Shown here in pieces: positions 26,424-35,810 of a stretch of 64,000 nt of DNA. The stretch spans positions 360,502 through 424,501 of the forward strand of contig CAWGGJ010000005.1 in NCBI GenBank assembly GCA_963822175.1, in the 5' to 3' direction. Under the pieces are notes generated by a model. It saw only the letters and a list, made by a program, of their open reading frames with translations, ran no database searches and was not told the DNA's origin. The position numbers and the translations under genes are program-made. The number at the start of each line of letters is the position of its first letter. The stretch's first letter is position 1. Origin of the DNA: FEB-25 sp963822175. Lineage in GTDB: Bacteria > Chloroflexota > Anaerolineae > Anaerolineales > UBA4823.

Positions 26424-26673
26424 TGAGAGGCGCCTCCCTTAAATAAGATACAAATGCACTTCTTTCAGCAGGATCTTCGAGCACCCTGGCAAACGCCTGA
26501 AGTGAATGCACAGATACAACACTAGAGAGTAGAGGCTGACTGAGATAAAGCATTTGGGCAGCCAGGAAACTGAGCGAGCCAGATCCCTCAAGTATAGAGG
26601 CCACGTCTCGGCTGATCCCCCAACGGTGTAATATACGCGACCAATTTATCCAGAGTGTCTGGTTCTCATCCAT
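26407..26673 (-). CDS. Small hypothetical protein, first gene of the MutL-like operon
   Basis: An 88-residue protein from the in-frame ATG at 26673 (MDENQTLWINWSRILHRWG); an upstream in-frame ATG at 26700 lacks support. It is mostly helical (VASILEGSGSLSFLAAQMLYL; LQAFARVLEDPAERSAFVSYL) with no membrane helix or metal motif. It overlaps the next gene by 17 bp, so it is probably the first cistron of the operon. Function unknown. Confidence 0.5.
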   Translation of the reverse strand: MDENQTLWINWSRILHRWGISRDVASILEGSGSLSFLAAQMLYLSQPLLSSVVSVHSLQAFARVLEDPAERSAFVSYLREAPLSGTGA

Positions 26674-26881
26674 GATTAAAGTATAGCACAAAATTTCCAT
26701 GCAATTTTACAAGGAAGGTCATAATTCCCAAATGAAATTGAAATATGACAGGGGACAGGTAATATTTATGCTTTATATAACTGTCTCTTTCAATACAGCG
26801 CGGATAAACTAGTAAATTGGTCATTTATATCAATCTTAATTTCCAACGCTACACGCGTATTTCATTTATGGAGCATAGTTA

Positions 26882-29800
26882 ATGAAAAAACTTACTGCCA
26901 ACATTGATGGCAACGAGGCAACCGCCTACGTTGCACACAAAACGAGTGAGGTGATTGCAATCTATCCAATCACCCCATCATCCACCATGGGAGAGTTTGC
27001 TGATGAGTGGTCTGCCCACAAGCGGCCGAACCTATGGGGAACAATTCCTTTAGTCGTTGAAATGCAGTCAGAGGGTGGAGCAGCAGGTGCTGTTCATGGC
27101 GCTTTGCAAGCTGGTGCCCTCAGCACCACATTCACCGCCTCGCAGGGATTGCTACTGATGATCCCAAATATGTTCAAAATCGCTGGTGAACTAACCTCGA
27201 CTGTGTTCCATGTGTCGGCACGTTCCCTGGCGGTACATGCGCTTTCGATCTTTGGCGACCATTCGGATGTGATGGCCACCAGGTCCACAGGTTTTGCCTT
27301 ACTGGCATCCTGCTCGGTGCAGGAAGCACATGATTTCGCCCTGATTGCCCAGGCGTCCACCCTGGAATCACGCATACCTTTCCTGCATTTTTTCGATGGC
27401 TTCCGCACCTCGGCAGAAGTTAATAAGATCGAGATGCTCAGTGATGACGAGATTCGCAGCATGGTATCAGACGAGCTTGTTCAGGCACATCGCGCCCGTG
27501 CGCTTTCACCGGACCACCCCTACATTCGCGGTACTGCGCAGAACCCGGATGTATATTTCCAGGGACGAGAAAGGGTTAATCCCTTCTACACAGCTTGCCC
27601 GGAGATCGTGGAAAAAACCATGGAAAAGTTTGCCACCACGGTCGGTCGCAAATATAACCTGTTTGATTATGTGGGTGCACCGGATGCAGAAAGGGTGATC
27701 ATCCTCATGGGCTCCGGCGCTGAGACTGCCGGCGAAACAGCCCTTTATCTTAACAATCAAGGAGAGAAAGTTGGCGTAATCAAGGTGCGCCTGTACCGCC
27801 CGTTCTCAAATGAACACCTGCTGAAGGCACTACCAGAAACTGTCAAGACGTTAGCGGTTTTAGACCGAACCAAGGAACCCGGTGCAGCAGGCGAACCACT
27901 TTACATGGATGTCGTCAATGCCCTATTTGAAGCAGGCCGGCAGATCAAGGTGATCGGTGGGCGGTATGGCCTTTCGTCCAAGGAATTTACGCCCGCGATG
28001 GTCAAGAGCGTCTTCGATGAGATGCTTAAGCCCCAGGCGAAAAACCACTTCACGGTTGGCATTAATGACGATGTTTCCCACACCAGCCTGGAATATGACC
28101 CCGATTTCGATATTGAATCACCCGAGACGACACGTTGTGTATTCTGGGGGTTGGGCGCTGACGGCACAGTAGGAGCCAATAAAAATTCGATCAAGATCAT
28201 CGGTGAGGAAACCGATAACTATGCCCAGGGATATTTCTGGTATGACTCGAAGAAATCGGGGGGTAACACCATCTCGCACCTGCGTTTCGGGCCGAAACCT
28301 ATCCGCGCCCCGTACCTGATCACCCATGCGCAGTTCGTCGCCTGCCACCAGTTTAACTTCCTCGAGCGGTTTGATGTGCTCAGGTTCGCCATGCAGGGTG
28401 GCGTGTTCCTGCTGAACAGCCTTTACGGTCCAGACGAGGTATGGGATTATCTACCCCGAGAGGCGCAGGAGGTCATCCTGAAGAAAAAACTTCGCTTTTT
28501 CGTCATCAATGCTTACGAAGTCGCCAAGGATACCGGCATGGGAGTGCGCATTAACACCATCATGCAGACTTGCTTCTTTGCCATCAGCGGGATACTGCCG
28601 CGCGAGGATGCCATTGCCGAGATCAAGAAAAGCATTAAAAAGACCTATTGGAAACGTGGCGAAGCAGTGATCAATAAGAATTTTGAGGCAGTTGACCAGA
28701 CCCTGGCTAACTTGCATGAAGTAAAAGTGCCTGGAACGGTTACCAGTACCATCACACGCCGACCGCAGGTACCCGAAAGAGCTCCTGCGTTCGTCAAAGA
28801 TGTGCTGGGCAAGATCATCGGTCTGGAGGGCGACGAGTTACCAGTCAGTGCCTTCCCGGTGGATGGTACTTATCCCTCAGGTACAACCCAATGGGAAAAG
28901 CGCAACATCTCGCTGGATGTGCCCGAATGGGTGCCCGATCTGTGCATCCAGTGCGGCAAATGTGTTTTCGTCTGCCCACATGCGGTCATCCGAGCAAAAA
29001 TTTATGATCCGAAACATCTAGAAAAAGCACCACCAACCTTCAAGTCGATGGATGCCAAGTTCAAGGAATTTCCCGATACCAAATATACCATCCAGGTGTC
29101 TCCCGAAGACTGCACGGGTTGTTCTTTGTGCATTGAGACTTGTCCCGCCAAGGATAAGACCCAGGTCGGCCGTAAAGCTCTCAACCTGGTCGAGCAGCAG
29201 CCCATCCGCGAGCAGGAATCTGCCAACTGGGAATACTTCCTGACATTACCCAACATTGACCGCCCATTGATCAACATGCGGACATTGAAGAATACCCAGC
29301 TTCTGGAACCCCTGTTCGAGTTCTCCCTGGCCTGCACAGGCTGTGGCGAGACCCCTTATATCAAGTTACTCACCCAATTATTTGGCGACCGGCTGATGGT
29401 GGCAAATGCGACAGGTTGTTCCTCAATTTACGGTGGCAACCTGCCTACTACACCCTATACTGTGAATCAGGATGGGCGTGGTCCTGCCTGGTCGAACTCA
29501 CTCTTCGAGGATAACGCCGAGTTTGGCTTCGGTTTCCGCCTTACGTTGGATAAGCAAAATGAATACGCCCGCGAGTTACTGCCCCAGCTGGCGAACCTGG
29601 TTGGCGAACCCCTGGTGACCAGCCTGCTGAATACTGATCAAACCACGGAGGCCGGCATTAAAGAGCAGCGTGAACACGTCAGCCTGCTCAAAGCACGCCT
29701 GCAAGGGGTGAAAGACCCCCGGGCACACGACATGCTCAGCCTGGCAGATGTATTGGTTCGTAAGAGCGTGTGGATCTTGGGTGGCGATGGCTGGGCTTAT

Positions 29801-30430
29801 GATATCGGTTACGGCGGCCTGGACCATGTGTTGGCAACGGGACGCAATGTTAACATGCTGGTGTTAGATACTGAAGTGTATTCCAATACCGGTGGACAGT
29901 CGTCCAAGTCCACTCCACGCGCTGCGGTGGCAAAGTTCGCTGCCAATGGCAAGGGAATGCCCAAAAAGGACCTGGGATTGATCGCCATGTCTTATGGGTA
30001 TGTGTACGTGGCACACGTGGCGATGGGTGCCAGTGACCAACAGACCCTGAATGCCTTCCTGGAAGCGGATGCCCACGAAGGTCCGTCCCTGATCATTGCC
30101 TACAGCCACTGCATCAATCAGGGATTCGATCTGCGCAAAGGCCTGGAGCAGCAAAAACTGGCCGTCCAATCGGGCCACTGGCCGCTGTACCGCTACAACC
30201 CCAGGCTGGTTGAGGAGGGTAAGAATCCACTCACCCTTGACTCAAAAGACCCGTCCATCCCACTGGAGCAGTACGTTTACAACGAGAGCCGTTACAAAAT
30301 GCTGACCCAGAGCGATGAGGAACGGGCAGAGATGCTGCTCAAGCAAGCTCAGCAGGACGTGAAATCTCGTTGGGAGCTCTACAAGCAGATGGCTGCCATG
30401 CATTATGGCAATACTGATGAAAACATATAA
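26882..30430 (+). CDS. nifJ: Pyruvate:ferredoxin (flavodoxin) oxidoreductase
   Basis: A 1,182-residue single-chain PFOR that oxidatively decarboxylates pyruvate to acetyl-CoA and reduces ferredoxin, the core step of strictly anaerobic carbon metabolism. Domain order is complete: N-terminal pyrimidine-binding domain (AYPITPSSTMGE-like IYPITPSSTMGEFADEW), the transketolase-like domain II (DYVGAPDAERVIILMGSG), the gamma domain (GADGTVGANKNSIKIIG), two [4Fe-4S] motifs CIQCGKCVFVCPHA (~687) and CTGCSLCIETCPAK (~743), the CTGCGETPY cysteine pair (~817) and the TPP/Mg site GDGWAYDIGYGGLD (~964). The start has GGAG about 8 nt upstream. It is intact over 3.5 kb. The DHODH-like gene follows 28 bp later. 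Confidence 0.96.
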   Translation: MKKLTANIDGNEATAYVAHKTSEVIAIYPITPSSTMGEFADEWSAHKRPNLWGTIPLVVEMQSEGGAAGAVHGALQAGALSTTFTASQGLLLMIPNMFKIAGELTSTVFHVSARSLAVHALSIFGDHSDVMATRSTGFALLASCSVQEAHDFALIAQASTLESRIPFLHFFDGFRTSAEVNKIEMLSDDEIRSMVSDELVQAHRARALSPDHPYIRGTAQNPDVYFQGRERVNPFYTACPEIVEKTMEKFATTVGRKYNLFDYVGAPDAERVIILMGSGAETAGETALYLNNQGEKVGVIKVRLYRPFSNEHLLKALPETVKTLAVLDRTKEPGAAGEPLYMDVVNALFEAGRQIKVIGGRYGLSSKEFTPAMVKSVFDEMLKPQAKNHFTVGINDDVSHTSLEYDPDFDIESPETTRCVFWGLGADGTVGANKNSIKIIGEETDNYAQGYFWYDSKKSGGNTISHLRFGPKPIRAPYLITHAQFVACHQFNFLERFDVLRFAMQGGVFLLNSLYGPDEVWDYLPREAQEVILKKKLRFFVINAYEVAKDTGMGVRINTIMQTCFFAISGILPREDAIAEIKKSIKKTYWKRGEAVINKNFEAVDQTLANLHEVKVPGTVTSTITRRPQVPERAPAFVKDVLGKIIGLEGDELPVSAFPVDGTYPSGTTQWEKRNISLDVPEWVPDLCIQCGKCVFVCPHAVIRAKIYDPKHLEKAPPTFKSMDAKFKEFPDTKYTIQVSPEDCTGCSLCIETCPAKDKTQVGRKALNLVEQQPIREQESANWEYFLTLPNIDRPLINMRTLKNTQLLEPLFEFSLACTGCGETPYIKLLTQLFGDRLMVANATGCSSIYGGNLPTTPYTVNQDGRGPAWSNSLFEDNAEFGFGFRLTLDKQNEYARELLPQLANLVGEPLVTSLLNTDQTTEAGIKEQREHVSLLKARLQGVKDPRAHDMLSLADVLVRKSVWILGGDGWAYDIGYGGLDHVLATGRNVNMLVLDTEVYSNTGGQSSKSTPRAAVAKFAANGKGMPKKDLGLIAMSYGYVYVAHVAMGASDQQTLNAFLEADAHEGPSLIIAYSHCINQGFDLRKGLEQQKLAVQSGHWPLYRYNPRLVEEGKNPLTLDSKDPSIPLEQYVYNESRYKMLTQSDEERAEMLLKQAQQDVKSRWELYKQMAAMHYGNTDENI

Positions 30431-30458
30431 TCGTTGAGAGTGATTGGAGAAAAATAAC

Positions 30459-31463
30459 ATGGTAGACCTAACCACAACATACCTGGGGTTAAAGCTTAAA
30501 AATCCATTGGTGGCATCCCCTTCCCCGCTATCCGAGAAGGTTGAGAACGTCAAACGCATGGAGGAGGCTGGTGTTGCTGCAGTCGTGATGTATTCACTGT
30601 TCGAAGAACAGATCATCCATGAGAGCCTTGAACTGGATTACTTCCTCACCCGAGGGACTGAATCATTTGCTGAAGCCCTCACCTACTTTCCAAATATTGG
30701 CAAATTCACCCTATCACCTGAGAAATACGTAGAGACCCTGAAGAAGACCAAGCTGGCGGTCAATATCCCAGTGTTGGGCAGCTTGAATGGTGTTTCCTCT
30801 GGCGGTTGGATCGAATATGGTCGCAAGATCCAGGATGCCGGAGCTGATGCGCTGGAGCTTAACCTCTACTATCTGCCCGTCGACCTCGACCTCACCAGCA
30901 GCCAGCTGGAGGATAATTATCTCAAACTGGTAAGTGACGTCCGGGCAGGGATCAGTATTCCACTGGCAGTCAAGCTGGCACCATACTTCACTGCCCTGCC
31001 GAACTTTGCCAAACGCCTCGTGGACGCGGGAGCGGATGGGTTGGTGCTTTTCAACCGCTTCTATCAGCCTGACCTGGACCTGGAAAACCTGGAAGTGGTG
31101 CCAAATCTTGTGCTGAGTAATTCAGATGAGTTACGCCTGCCTCTGCGCTGGATTGCCATCCTGTATGGCAAGGTGAAAGCCGACCTGGCCCTGACCAGCG
31201 GTGTCCACACCCCTGAGGATGCCATCAAGGCGATCATGGCTGGTGCCAATGTTGCCATGAGCACCTCGGCTATACTCAAACGTGGGAGCAATGCCATTCA
31301 GTACATCCTGACCGGGATGGAAGAATGGCTGGTCGCGCACGAATATGAGTCAGTGAAACAAATGCGCGGCAGCATGAGCCAGGGTGCAGTGGCAGAACCG
31401 GCTGCATTCGAGCGTGCCAATTATATGAAGGTGCTCAATTCGTTCAACCCCGATTCTATGTAA
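30459..31463 (+). CDS. Dihydroorotate dehydrogenase-like protein
   Basis: A 334-residue FMN-type TIM-barrel protein. ATG 30459 is chosen over an upstream in-frame codon because TTGGAG lies 9 nt before it and the fold begins MVDLTTTYLGLKLKNPLVA. Typical blocks are SLNGVSSGGWIEYGRKIQ, ADALELNLYYLP, PLAVKLAPYFTALPNFA, DGLVLFNRF and TSGVHTPEDAIKAIMAGA with ANVAMSTSAIL at the phosphate site. It is not a standard PyrD by context: this variant is often seen next to nifJ, and here it follows 28 bp after it. Its true substrate is unknown; an accessory role to PFOR-linked redox metabolism is possible. Confidence 0.8.
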   Translation: MVDLTTTYLGLKLKNPLVASPSPLSEKVENVKRMEEAGVAAVVMYSLFEEQIIHESLELDYFLTRGTESFAEALTYFPNIGKFTLSPEKYVETLKKTKLAVNIPVLGSLNGVSSGGWIEYGRKIQDAGADALELNLYYLPVDLDLTSSQLEDNYLKLVSDVRAGISIPLAVKLAPYFTALPNFAKRLVDAGADGLVLFNRFYQPDLDLENLEVVPNLVLSNSDELRLPLRWIAILYGKVKADLALTSGVHTPEDAIKAIMAGANVAMSTSAILKRGSNAIQYILTGMEEWLVAHEYESVKQMRGSMSQGAVAEPAAFERANYMKVLNSFNPDSM

Positions 31464-31492
31464 CCGGTAGGAAAATTCACGGATTAAAGCAA

Positions 31493-31519
31493 ACGAGCGG
31501 ACGCTGTGCGTCCGCTCGT
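31493..31519. terminator. Bidirectional hairpin terminator
   Basis: ACGAGCGGACGC (31493-31504) and GCGTCCGCTCGT (31508-31519) form a 12-bp perfect stem with a TGT loop, between the convergent DHODH-like gene and infA. The minus-strand tail TTTGCTTTA is the better T-tract. Confidence 0.85.
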
Positions 31520-31548
31520 ATCTTATAAATGATAGCGCGGCATGCAGG

Positions 31549-31800
31549 TTATTCGACTTCGGGCTCTCCGTCGTGTGCCTTCTTGTGGCGGTACACGATC
31601 CGGCCGCGAGTGAGATCGTAGGGTGACATCTCCACCCGCACACTATCTCCCAATAGGATGCGAATATAATACTTGCGCATTTTCCCTGAGAGATATGCCA
31701 GGACTTCATGACCCGTCTCCAGACGCACCTTAAATTGCGTCCCGGGCAAGGCTTCAATTACAGTGCCTTCAACAATAATCTTATCTTCTTCTTTCGTCAT
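31549..31800 (-). CDS. infA: Translation initiation factor IF-1
   Basis: An 83-residue OB-fold protein that binds the 30S A-site during initiation. The start at 31800 (MTKEEDKIIVEGTVIEAL) has a GGAGG 5 nt upstream. Family blocks LPGTQFKVRLETGHEVLAYL, SGKMRKYYIRIL and GDSVRVEMSPYDLTRGRIVYRHK are all present. The C-terminus has an unusual acidic tail (GEPEVE). It lies downstream of rpsU, on the same strand with a 65-bp gap, rather than in the ribosomal-protein operon where infA usually sits. Confidence 0.95.
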   Translation of the reverse strand: MTKEEDKIIVEGTVIEALPGTQFKVRLETGHEVLAYLSGKMRKYYIRILLGDSVRVEMSPYDLTRGRIVYRHKKAHDGEPEVE

Positions 31801-31865
31801 GCATGCCTCCTGACTGATCGTCCTGCCGCCCATCTATGGCAGCAGAACCCTTCGCTCAAACGAGC

Positions 31866-32063
31866 TCACTCCGTCTCTGGTCGTTCCTTTCGTCTAATAC
31901 GGCGAATGGCCTTTTTCTTTTGAATGCGGCGCAACTCACTTTTCGAAACGAACCAGCGCTTGCGGCGTACCGTGCTCAAAATGCCGCTTTTGGCAACCTT
32001 TTTACGAAAGCGCTTGAGCAATGCGTCCTGCGACTCGTTCGGGCGTAGATTTACAGTGGTCAA
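31866..32063 (-). CDS. rpsU: 30S ribosomal protein S21 (TTG start)
   Basis: A 65-residue basic protein with the S21 signature: VNLRPNESQDALLKRFRKK, then SGILSTVRRKRWFVSK. A GTG at 32072 is in frame but lies immediately against AAGGAG, too close to be the start. Using TTG 32061-32063 puts the full AAGGAGGTGA Shine-Dalgarno 8 nt upstream and gives the normal family N-terminus MTTVNLRP. The C-terminus is extended and highly basic (RRIQKKKAIRRIRRKE). It is probably cotranscribed with infA. Confidence 0.9.
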   Translation of the reverse strand: MTTVNLRPNESQDALLKRFRKKVAKSGILSTVRRKRWFVSKSELRRIQKKKAIRRIRRKERPETE

Positions 32064-32109
32064 CTTCCTCACCTCCTTGCTCTTTCAAATATCCTGCTTG
32101 CCGGGTGGT

Positions 32110-32160
32110 AGGAAAAAAATAACCCGGCTGACGTTCACGCTCTCAGCCGAGCCAGGTTTT
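32110..32160 (-). terminator. Intrinsic terminator after BTAD regulator 1
   Basis: On the minus strand a GC-rich stem (GGCTGA pairing with TCAGCC, extended by AACC/GGTT pairing) is followed by a run of seven T. It lies about 110 bp past the regulator stop and upstream of rpsU. Confidence 0.8.
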
Positions 32161-32268
32161 GAATGCACTCCTGTGTTCAGTCTTCAGTAATAGTCTAATT
32201 CACCATCTCCAAAGAGCGATTTCTTAACGTCGAACAGATTTTAATCCATCTACCGGTTTCTGTCAATT

Positions 32269-35200
32269 TTAATTGATACTTTGCATGGGTTCAATATTCA
32301 TCATGGATTCGGCTAATTCTTTAAGTAAATCTTCGACCGTGGCTGAGAGAGTTCTTTGTTGACCACGCTCACGCGCTGCCTGCACCACCTCAGGCGATAG
32401 ATTAGCTACAGCTATATCTATATACCGCCAGCAGGTGTATTCATACCAGGGCGCGTTAGCAACGGCAGGATAACGCAGGATCAGTGATTGCACCTCAATT
32501 GCCATCTCCAGTTTTCCTATTTTTGCTAATACCGCTGCAGATGTAGGCAGACAAATAACAGCCGAAAACATCCCATGGGTTTTCCGGATGATTTTCAACG
32601 CTTCGTGTATATGTAGGCACGTTTGCTCTGTTTGGTCATTACACAATTCTGCAATCGCAAGATGACCCAGGGTGAATGCCAGCTCATCAGTTTGGGGGAT
32701 TGACCGTTCCACTGCTAATGCTTGAAGCATGTGATTGTGCGCTTCAGTGAATTTCCCCTCACCTAAATCAGCCTCCCCGAGGCTTACATATCCTAAAGCC
32801 AGCTCGCGCGGAAAATTCATCTGGCTGGCGATCTGAACACATCTTAATCCAACATGACGAGCATTTTCGTTTTGGCATATATAATTATTTACTAATCCCA
32901 GGAGCGCCAGAACCCAGGCGACTTTTGCATGCATGCCTAGCTCCTCATATAGAGGTAGGCATTGGTCAAATAAATCTATTGCTTCCTGAAATCGTCCACG
33001 CCAGGCCAGTACAGTGGCGTAATCATCCTGTGATTGAGCTGCCTCACATAGATCCCCAATGTGTTTACGCACCTCAATAGCTTCGCGAATATAAGGTTCC
33101 CCCTCTTCAATGTGTCCCTGGCGGATTTCATTGAACCCCAACCAGCGCAGATTGGAAGCAAGTCGTCGCGGTTCACCCGAGGTACGCAACAGCGGCAGCG
33201 CTTTTGATAATAAGCTCCCTGCTAATGAGTAATCCCCAGCATGGTGAACTACCTCACCCAAGCGTGTGCATACTTTTCCTGAATTTTCATCATCTCCAAT
33301 CTCCTGAAACATCTCCAGGCTTTGCTGGTAATATTCCCAGGCTTTTTCCCGGTTGGCATACATGTTCAATTCACCAAGCTCATATAAGACCTGCGCTCGC
33401 TCAAAGCGGACATCACCACCTTGCTCTTGTCGCTCTTCCAGGCGCTCCATTTCGTTTTCCAACAGCTGCCTGGCATTGTCAGCCTGTTCCAATCGGCGTA
33501 AGAAGTGCGCCCTCCAAACCATCAAAGCCGAGGTCAAGTGAACAAGAGATTGATAAGAAATACGCTCCAATGCTGTCCTGCAGGCGCGTTCACCTTCCTG
33601 GAAACGGAAACGCAGGTCCGCATACCAACCCATCCCCTCCAGCCCGTCAGCGATACCCTGCCAATTTTGGGTTTCAACTGCCCAACGCCAGGCTGCGCGC
33701 AAGTTTTCCACATCCAGATCCATGGCTTCGAGAGCTTCCCTTTGACAGGCGCTCTTCAGATCCTTCCCCCAATCCTCCAGCGCTTCAAGATAAAAGTGGC
33801 TGTGCCGGGTATGGATCTCAAATGTGTATCCAGGGTTTTGCTCGAGATGTTGAATAGCGAACTGATGCACAAGATCATGGATTTGAAAGCGCCCCGCAGC
33901 TGTATGGTTGACCAGGCGTTTATCAACCAGCGACTGCAACAAACGCTCCGAGACACCTGCCACCCCTCGGACTGCATGTAGTGAAAAGCTGCCAATAAAA
34001 ACCGCCAGGGCAGCAAAGAAGCACTGCTCTTCCTCCGAGAGCAGATTCCAAGAATACTCAAAAGTTGCCTGCAGACTGCGTTGGCGTGCCGGCATATCAG
34101 CCCAATCCACTTCCAGAAAGTCCAGGTTGTGCTCGATTTGTTCAGCTATCTCATTAAGGGAATACAACTCCACCCAGGATGAAGCTAGCAATAAGCCCAG
34201 GGGTAACCCATGCAACAGGCGGCAAATGCTCACTATACCCCGATAGGAGCGTTCATCCAAAGTAAAGGCCGGTTGGCGATGCCGGGCGAAGGTCAGGAAG
34301 AGCTGCACCGAGTCAAACTGCTCGACCTGCTCAAGCTCGTCTACCTCGGGTACCGGCATCCCTTCCAGGGTATATACCTGTTCATTGCTAATATTCAAGC
34401 TGGATCGAGAGGTGGCCAGGAATTTTACCGACGGCGCAACCTGCAAGACTTCGCTGACCCATGTTACGCCTGGCAGGATTGCCTCGAAACCATCCATGAC
34501 CAGCAACAGGTTCTTGTGGCGTAAATAATCCAGCAATTGTTGAGTTGGGTCACCCTGCTCACGAAAGCTGAACCCTAACACTTCTGCCACTAGCGGGGTA
34601 AAGGATTGGGATGGGTCCATCGTCGATAGAGAGATCAAATAAACACCATCCGAGAAGCTGTATTGCAATGCCCGGGCGATCTCCAACGCCAGGCGGGTCT
34701 TGCCGCTGCCACCTGAACCTAAGATGGTGAGTAGTCGACAATCGGAATTGTGGAGGTATCCATGCAGCTCTGCCAGCTCTTGCTTGCGCCCGATGAGCGG
34801 GAAGGTCGGTGCAGGTAAATGGAAAGAGGGAACTTCAGTACGGGCTTGCTGGCTGAGCTGTTTCGCCAGCATCTGGGTCTCCTTTTCAGGAAGGACATCC
34901 AGCTCGGATTCCAGTAAATTCTTGTAGTGCTCATATTGGGTTATAGCTTTGCTGAGCTGTCTATCAAGTGCCAGTAAACGCATCAGCTGGCGTTGTCCAG
35001 CCTCCCATAATGGGTCTATCTCCACCTGGCGCCAGGCCACCTTTATCGCCTCCTGCAGCTCCCCGCGGTATTCATGAACCGTTGCCAGTGTTTGTAAAGC
35101 CTCCAACGCTTTACGGTTGAAGTGCTCGCGCTGTACCATCGCCCATTCTTCGAAGGCGACTGAGTCTTTCAGGGAAATACCTTCCAGAAAATCTCCCCGA

Positions 35201-35658
35201 TAGAGCACATCTGCTTCTACCAGGCGTTCCAGGCAATCGGGGCAGGCTTCAAAATGACGGTGTTTATGGACTTGACAGGCAGAGAGCAGCATGCTGAAAG
35301 CGCGCACATCCAATCCATAGCTGCTGGTGGGGTTGAACTGTACTGTTAAAGCATCGCTAAGCAGGAAAGGCTCGTCGGAAAGGGGAGCATTGGTTTTTCC
35401 AAGCTTTCCGGTCCCGCCATGCTCACCCATTAGCCTGCGCAGGTTGTATAATGCCTGGCTTAAACTACGGCGGGCATGCGCTTCAGATTGCCCGGGCCAG
35501 AATAACCCCACCAGATGCTCCCGTCTTTGAGGCTTGCCAGCCTCGACTGCCAGGTATGCCAGCAGCAGGCGCGTCTTATCTGAATCAAAGCCAGTTAGAG
35601 TGATCCCATCCAGAACAACACGATAGATGCCAAATAGGGAGATGTACAGTCGAGCCAA
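32269..35658 (-). CDS. BTAD/STAND/TPR transcriptional regulator 1 (SARP-related)
   Basis: A 1,129-residue regulator from TTG 35658, preceded by GGAGGG; this start aligns exactly with its paralogue at 41219. Order: OmpR-like winged helix (residues 1-90, ARLYISLFGIYRVVLDG), BTAD (~100-290), STAND ATPase (Walker A ILGSGGSGKTRLAL; Walker B LLLVMDGFEA; TSRSSLNIS; GLPLGLLLASSW), then TPR-like helices to the end. A metal-site-like H131-x-H133-x5-C139-x2-C142 sits in the BTAD and is at the same positions in the paralogue. Proteins of this build act as ATP-switched activators. It is divergent from the small gene at 35811. The signal is unknown. Confidence 0.85.
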   Translation of the reverse strand: MARLYISLFGIYRVVLDGITLTGFDSDKTRLLLAYLAVEAGKPQRREHLVGLFWPGQSEAHARRSLSQALYNLRRLMGEHGGTGKLGKTNAPLSDEPFLLSDALTVQFNPTSSYGLDVRAFSMLLSACQVHKHRHFEACPDCLERLVEADVLYRGDFLEGISLKDSVAFEEWAMVQREHFNRKALEALQTLATVHEYRGELQEAIKVAWRQVEIDPLWEAGQRQLMRLLALDRQLSKAITQYEHYKNLLESELDVLPEKETQMLAKQLSQQARTEVPSFHLPAPTFPLIGRKQELAELHGYLHNSDCRLLTILGSGGSGKTRLALEIARALQYSFSDGVYLISLSTMDPSQSFTPLVAEVLGFSFREQGDPTQQLLDYLRHKNLLLVMDGFEAILPGVTWVSEVLQVAPSVKFLATSRSSLNISNEQVYTLEGMPVPEVDELEQVEQFDSVQLFLTFARHRQPAFTLDERSYRGIVSICRLLHGLPLGLLLASSWVELYSLNEIAEQIEHNLDFLEVDWADMPARQRSLQATFEYSWNLLSEEEQCFFAALAVFIGSFSLHAVRGVAGVSERLLQSLVDKRLVNHTAAGRFQIHDLVHQFAIQHLEQNPGYTFEIHTRHSHFYLEALEDWGKDLKSACQREALEAMDLDVENLRAAWRWAVETQNWQGIADGLEGMGWYADLRFRFQEGERACRTALERISYQSLVHLTSALMVWRAHFLRRLEQADNARQLLENEMERLEERQEQGGDVRFERAQVLYELGELNMYANREKAWEYYQQSLEMFQEIGDDENSGKVCTRLGEVVHHAGDYSLAGSLLSKALPLLRTSGEPRRLASNLRWLGFNEIRQGHIEEGEPYIREAIEVRKHIGDLCEAAQSQDDYATVLAWRGRFQEAIDLFDQCLPLYEELGMHAKVAWVLALLGLVNNYICQNENARHVGLRCVQIASQMNFPRELALGYVSLGEADLGEGKFTEAHNHMLQALAVERSIPQTDELAFTLGHLAIAELCNDQTEQTCLHIHEALKIIRKTHGMFSAVICLPTSAAVLAKIGKLEMAIEVQSLILRYPAVANAPWYEYTCWRYIDIAVANLSPEVVQAARERGQQRTLSATVEDLLKELAESMMNIEPMQSIN

Positions 35659-35772
35659 GGAAACCCTCCTATATGAGCCATGGAAGCAACGCTGTACGAA
35701 CGTGATTGCTCTCATTTTATAACAAAATCCGACCGATTTCAAATGAGTTTTTAGTTATTTTCCTGCCAGGAA

Positions 35773-35790
35773 TTGAGACTTAGTTGATAC
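35773..35790 (+). promoter_or_regulatory. Promoter-like element upstream of module A
   Basis: TTGAGA (35773-35778), a 6-bp gap, then TGATAC (35785-35790). The same TTGAGA-N6-TGWTAC arrangement recurs at 41305-41322 and 41677-41694. It lies 20 bp before the small gene at 35811 and in the gap to regulator 1. Confidence 0.5.
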
Positions 35791-35810
35791 CCATTTGATA
35801 TCGTGAATAA

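Noticed and set aside
30459..31463. Naming the DHODH-like gene pyrD
   Set aside because: Context beside nifJ and sequence divergence do not support a pyrimidine role; the symbol is left empty.
31866..32072. GTG 32072 as the S21 start
   Set aside because: The Shine-Dalgarno sequence would touch the start codon; TTG 32063 has correct spacing and restores the family N-terminus.
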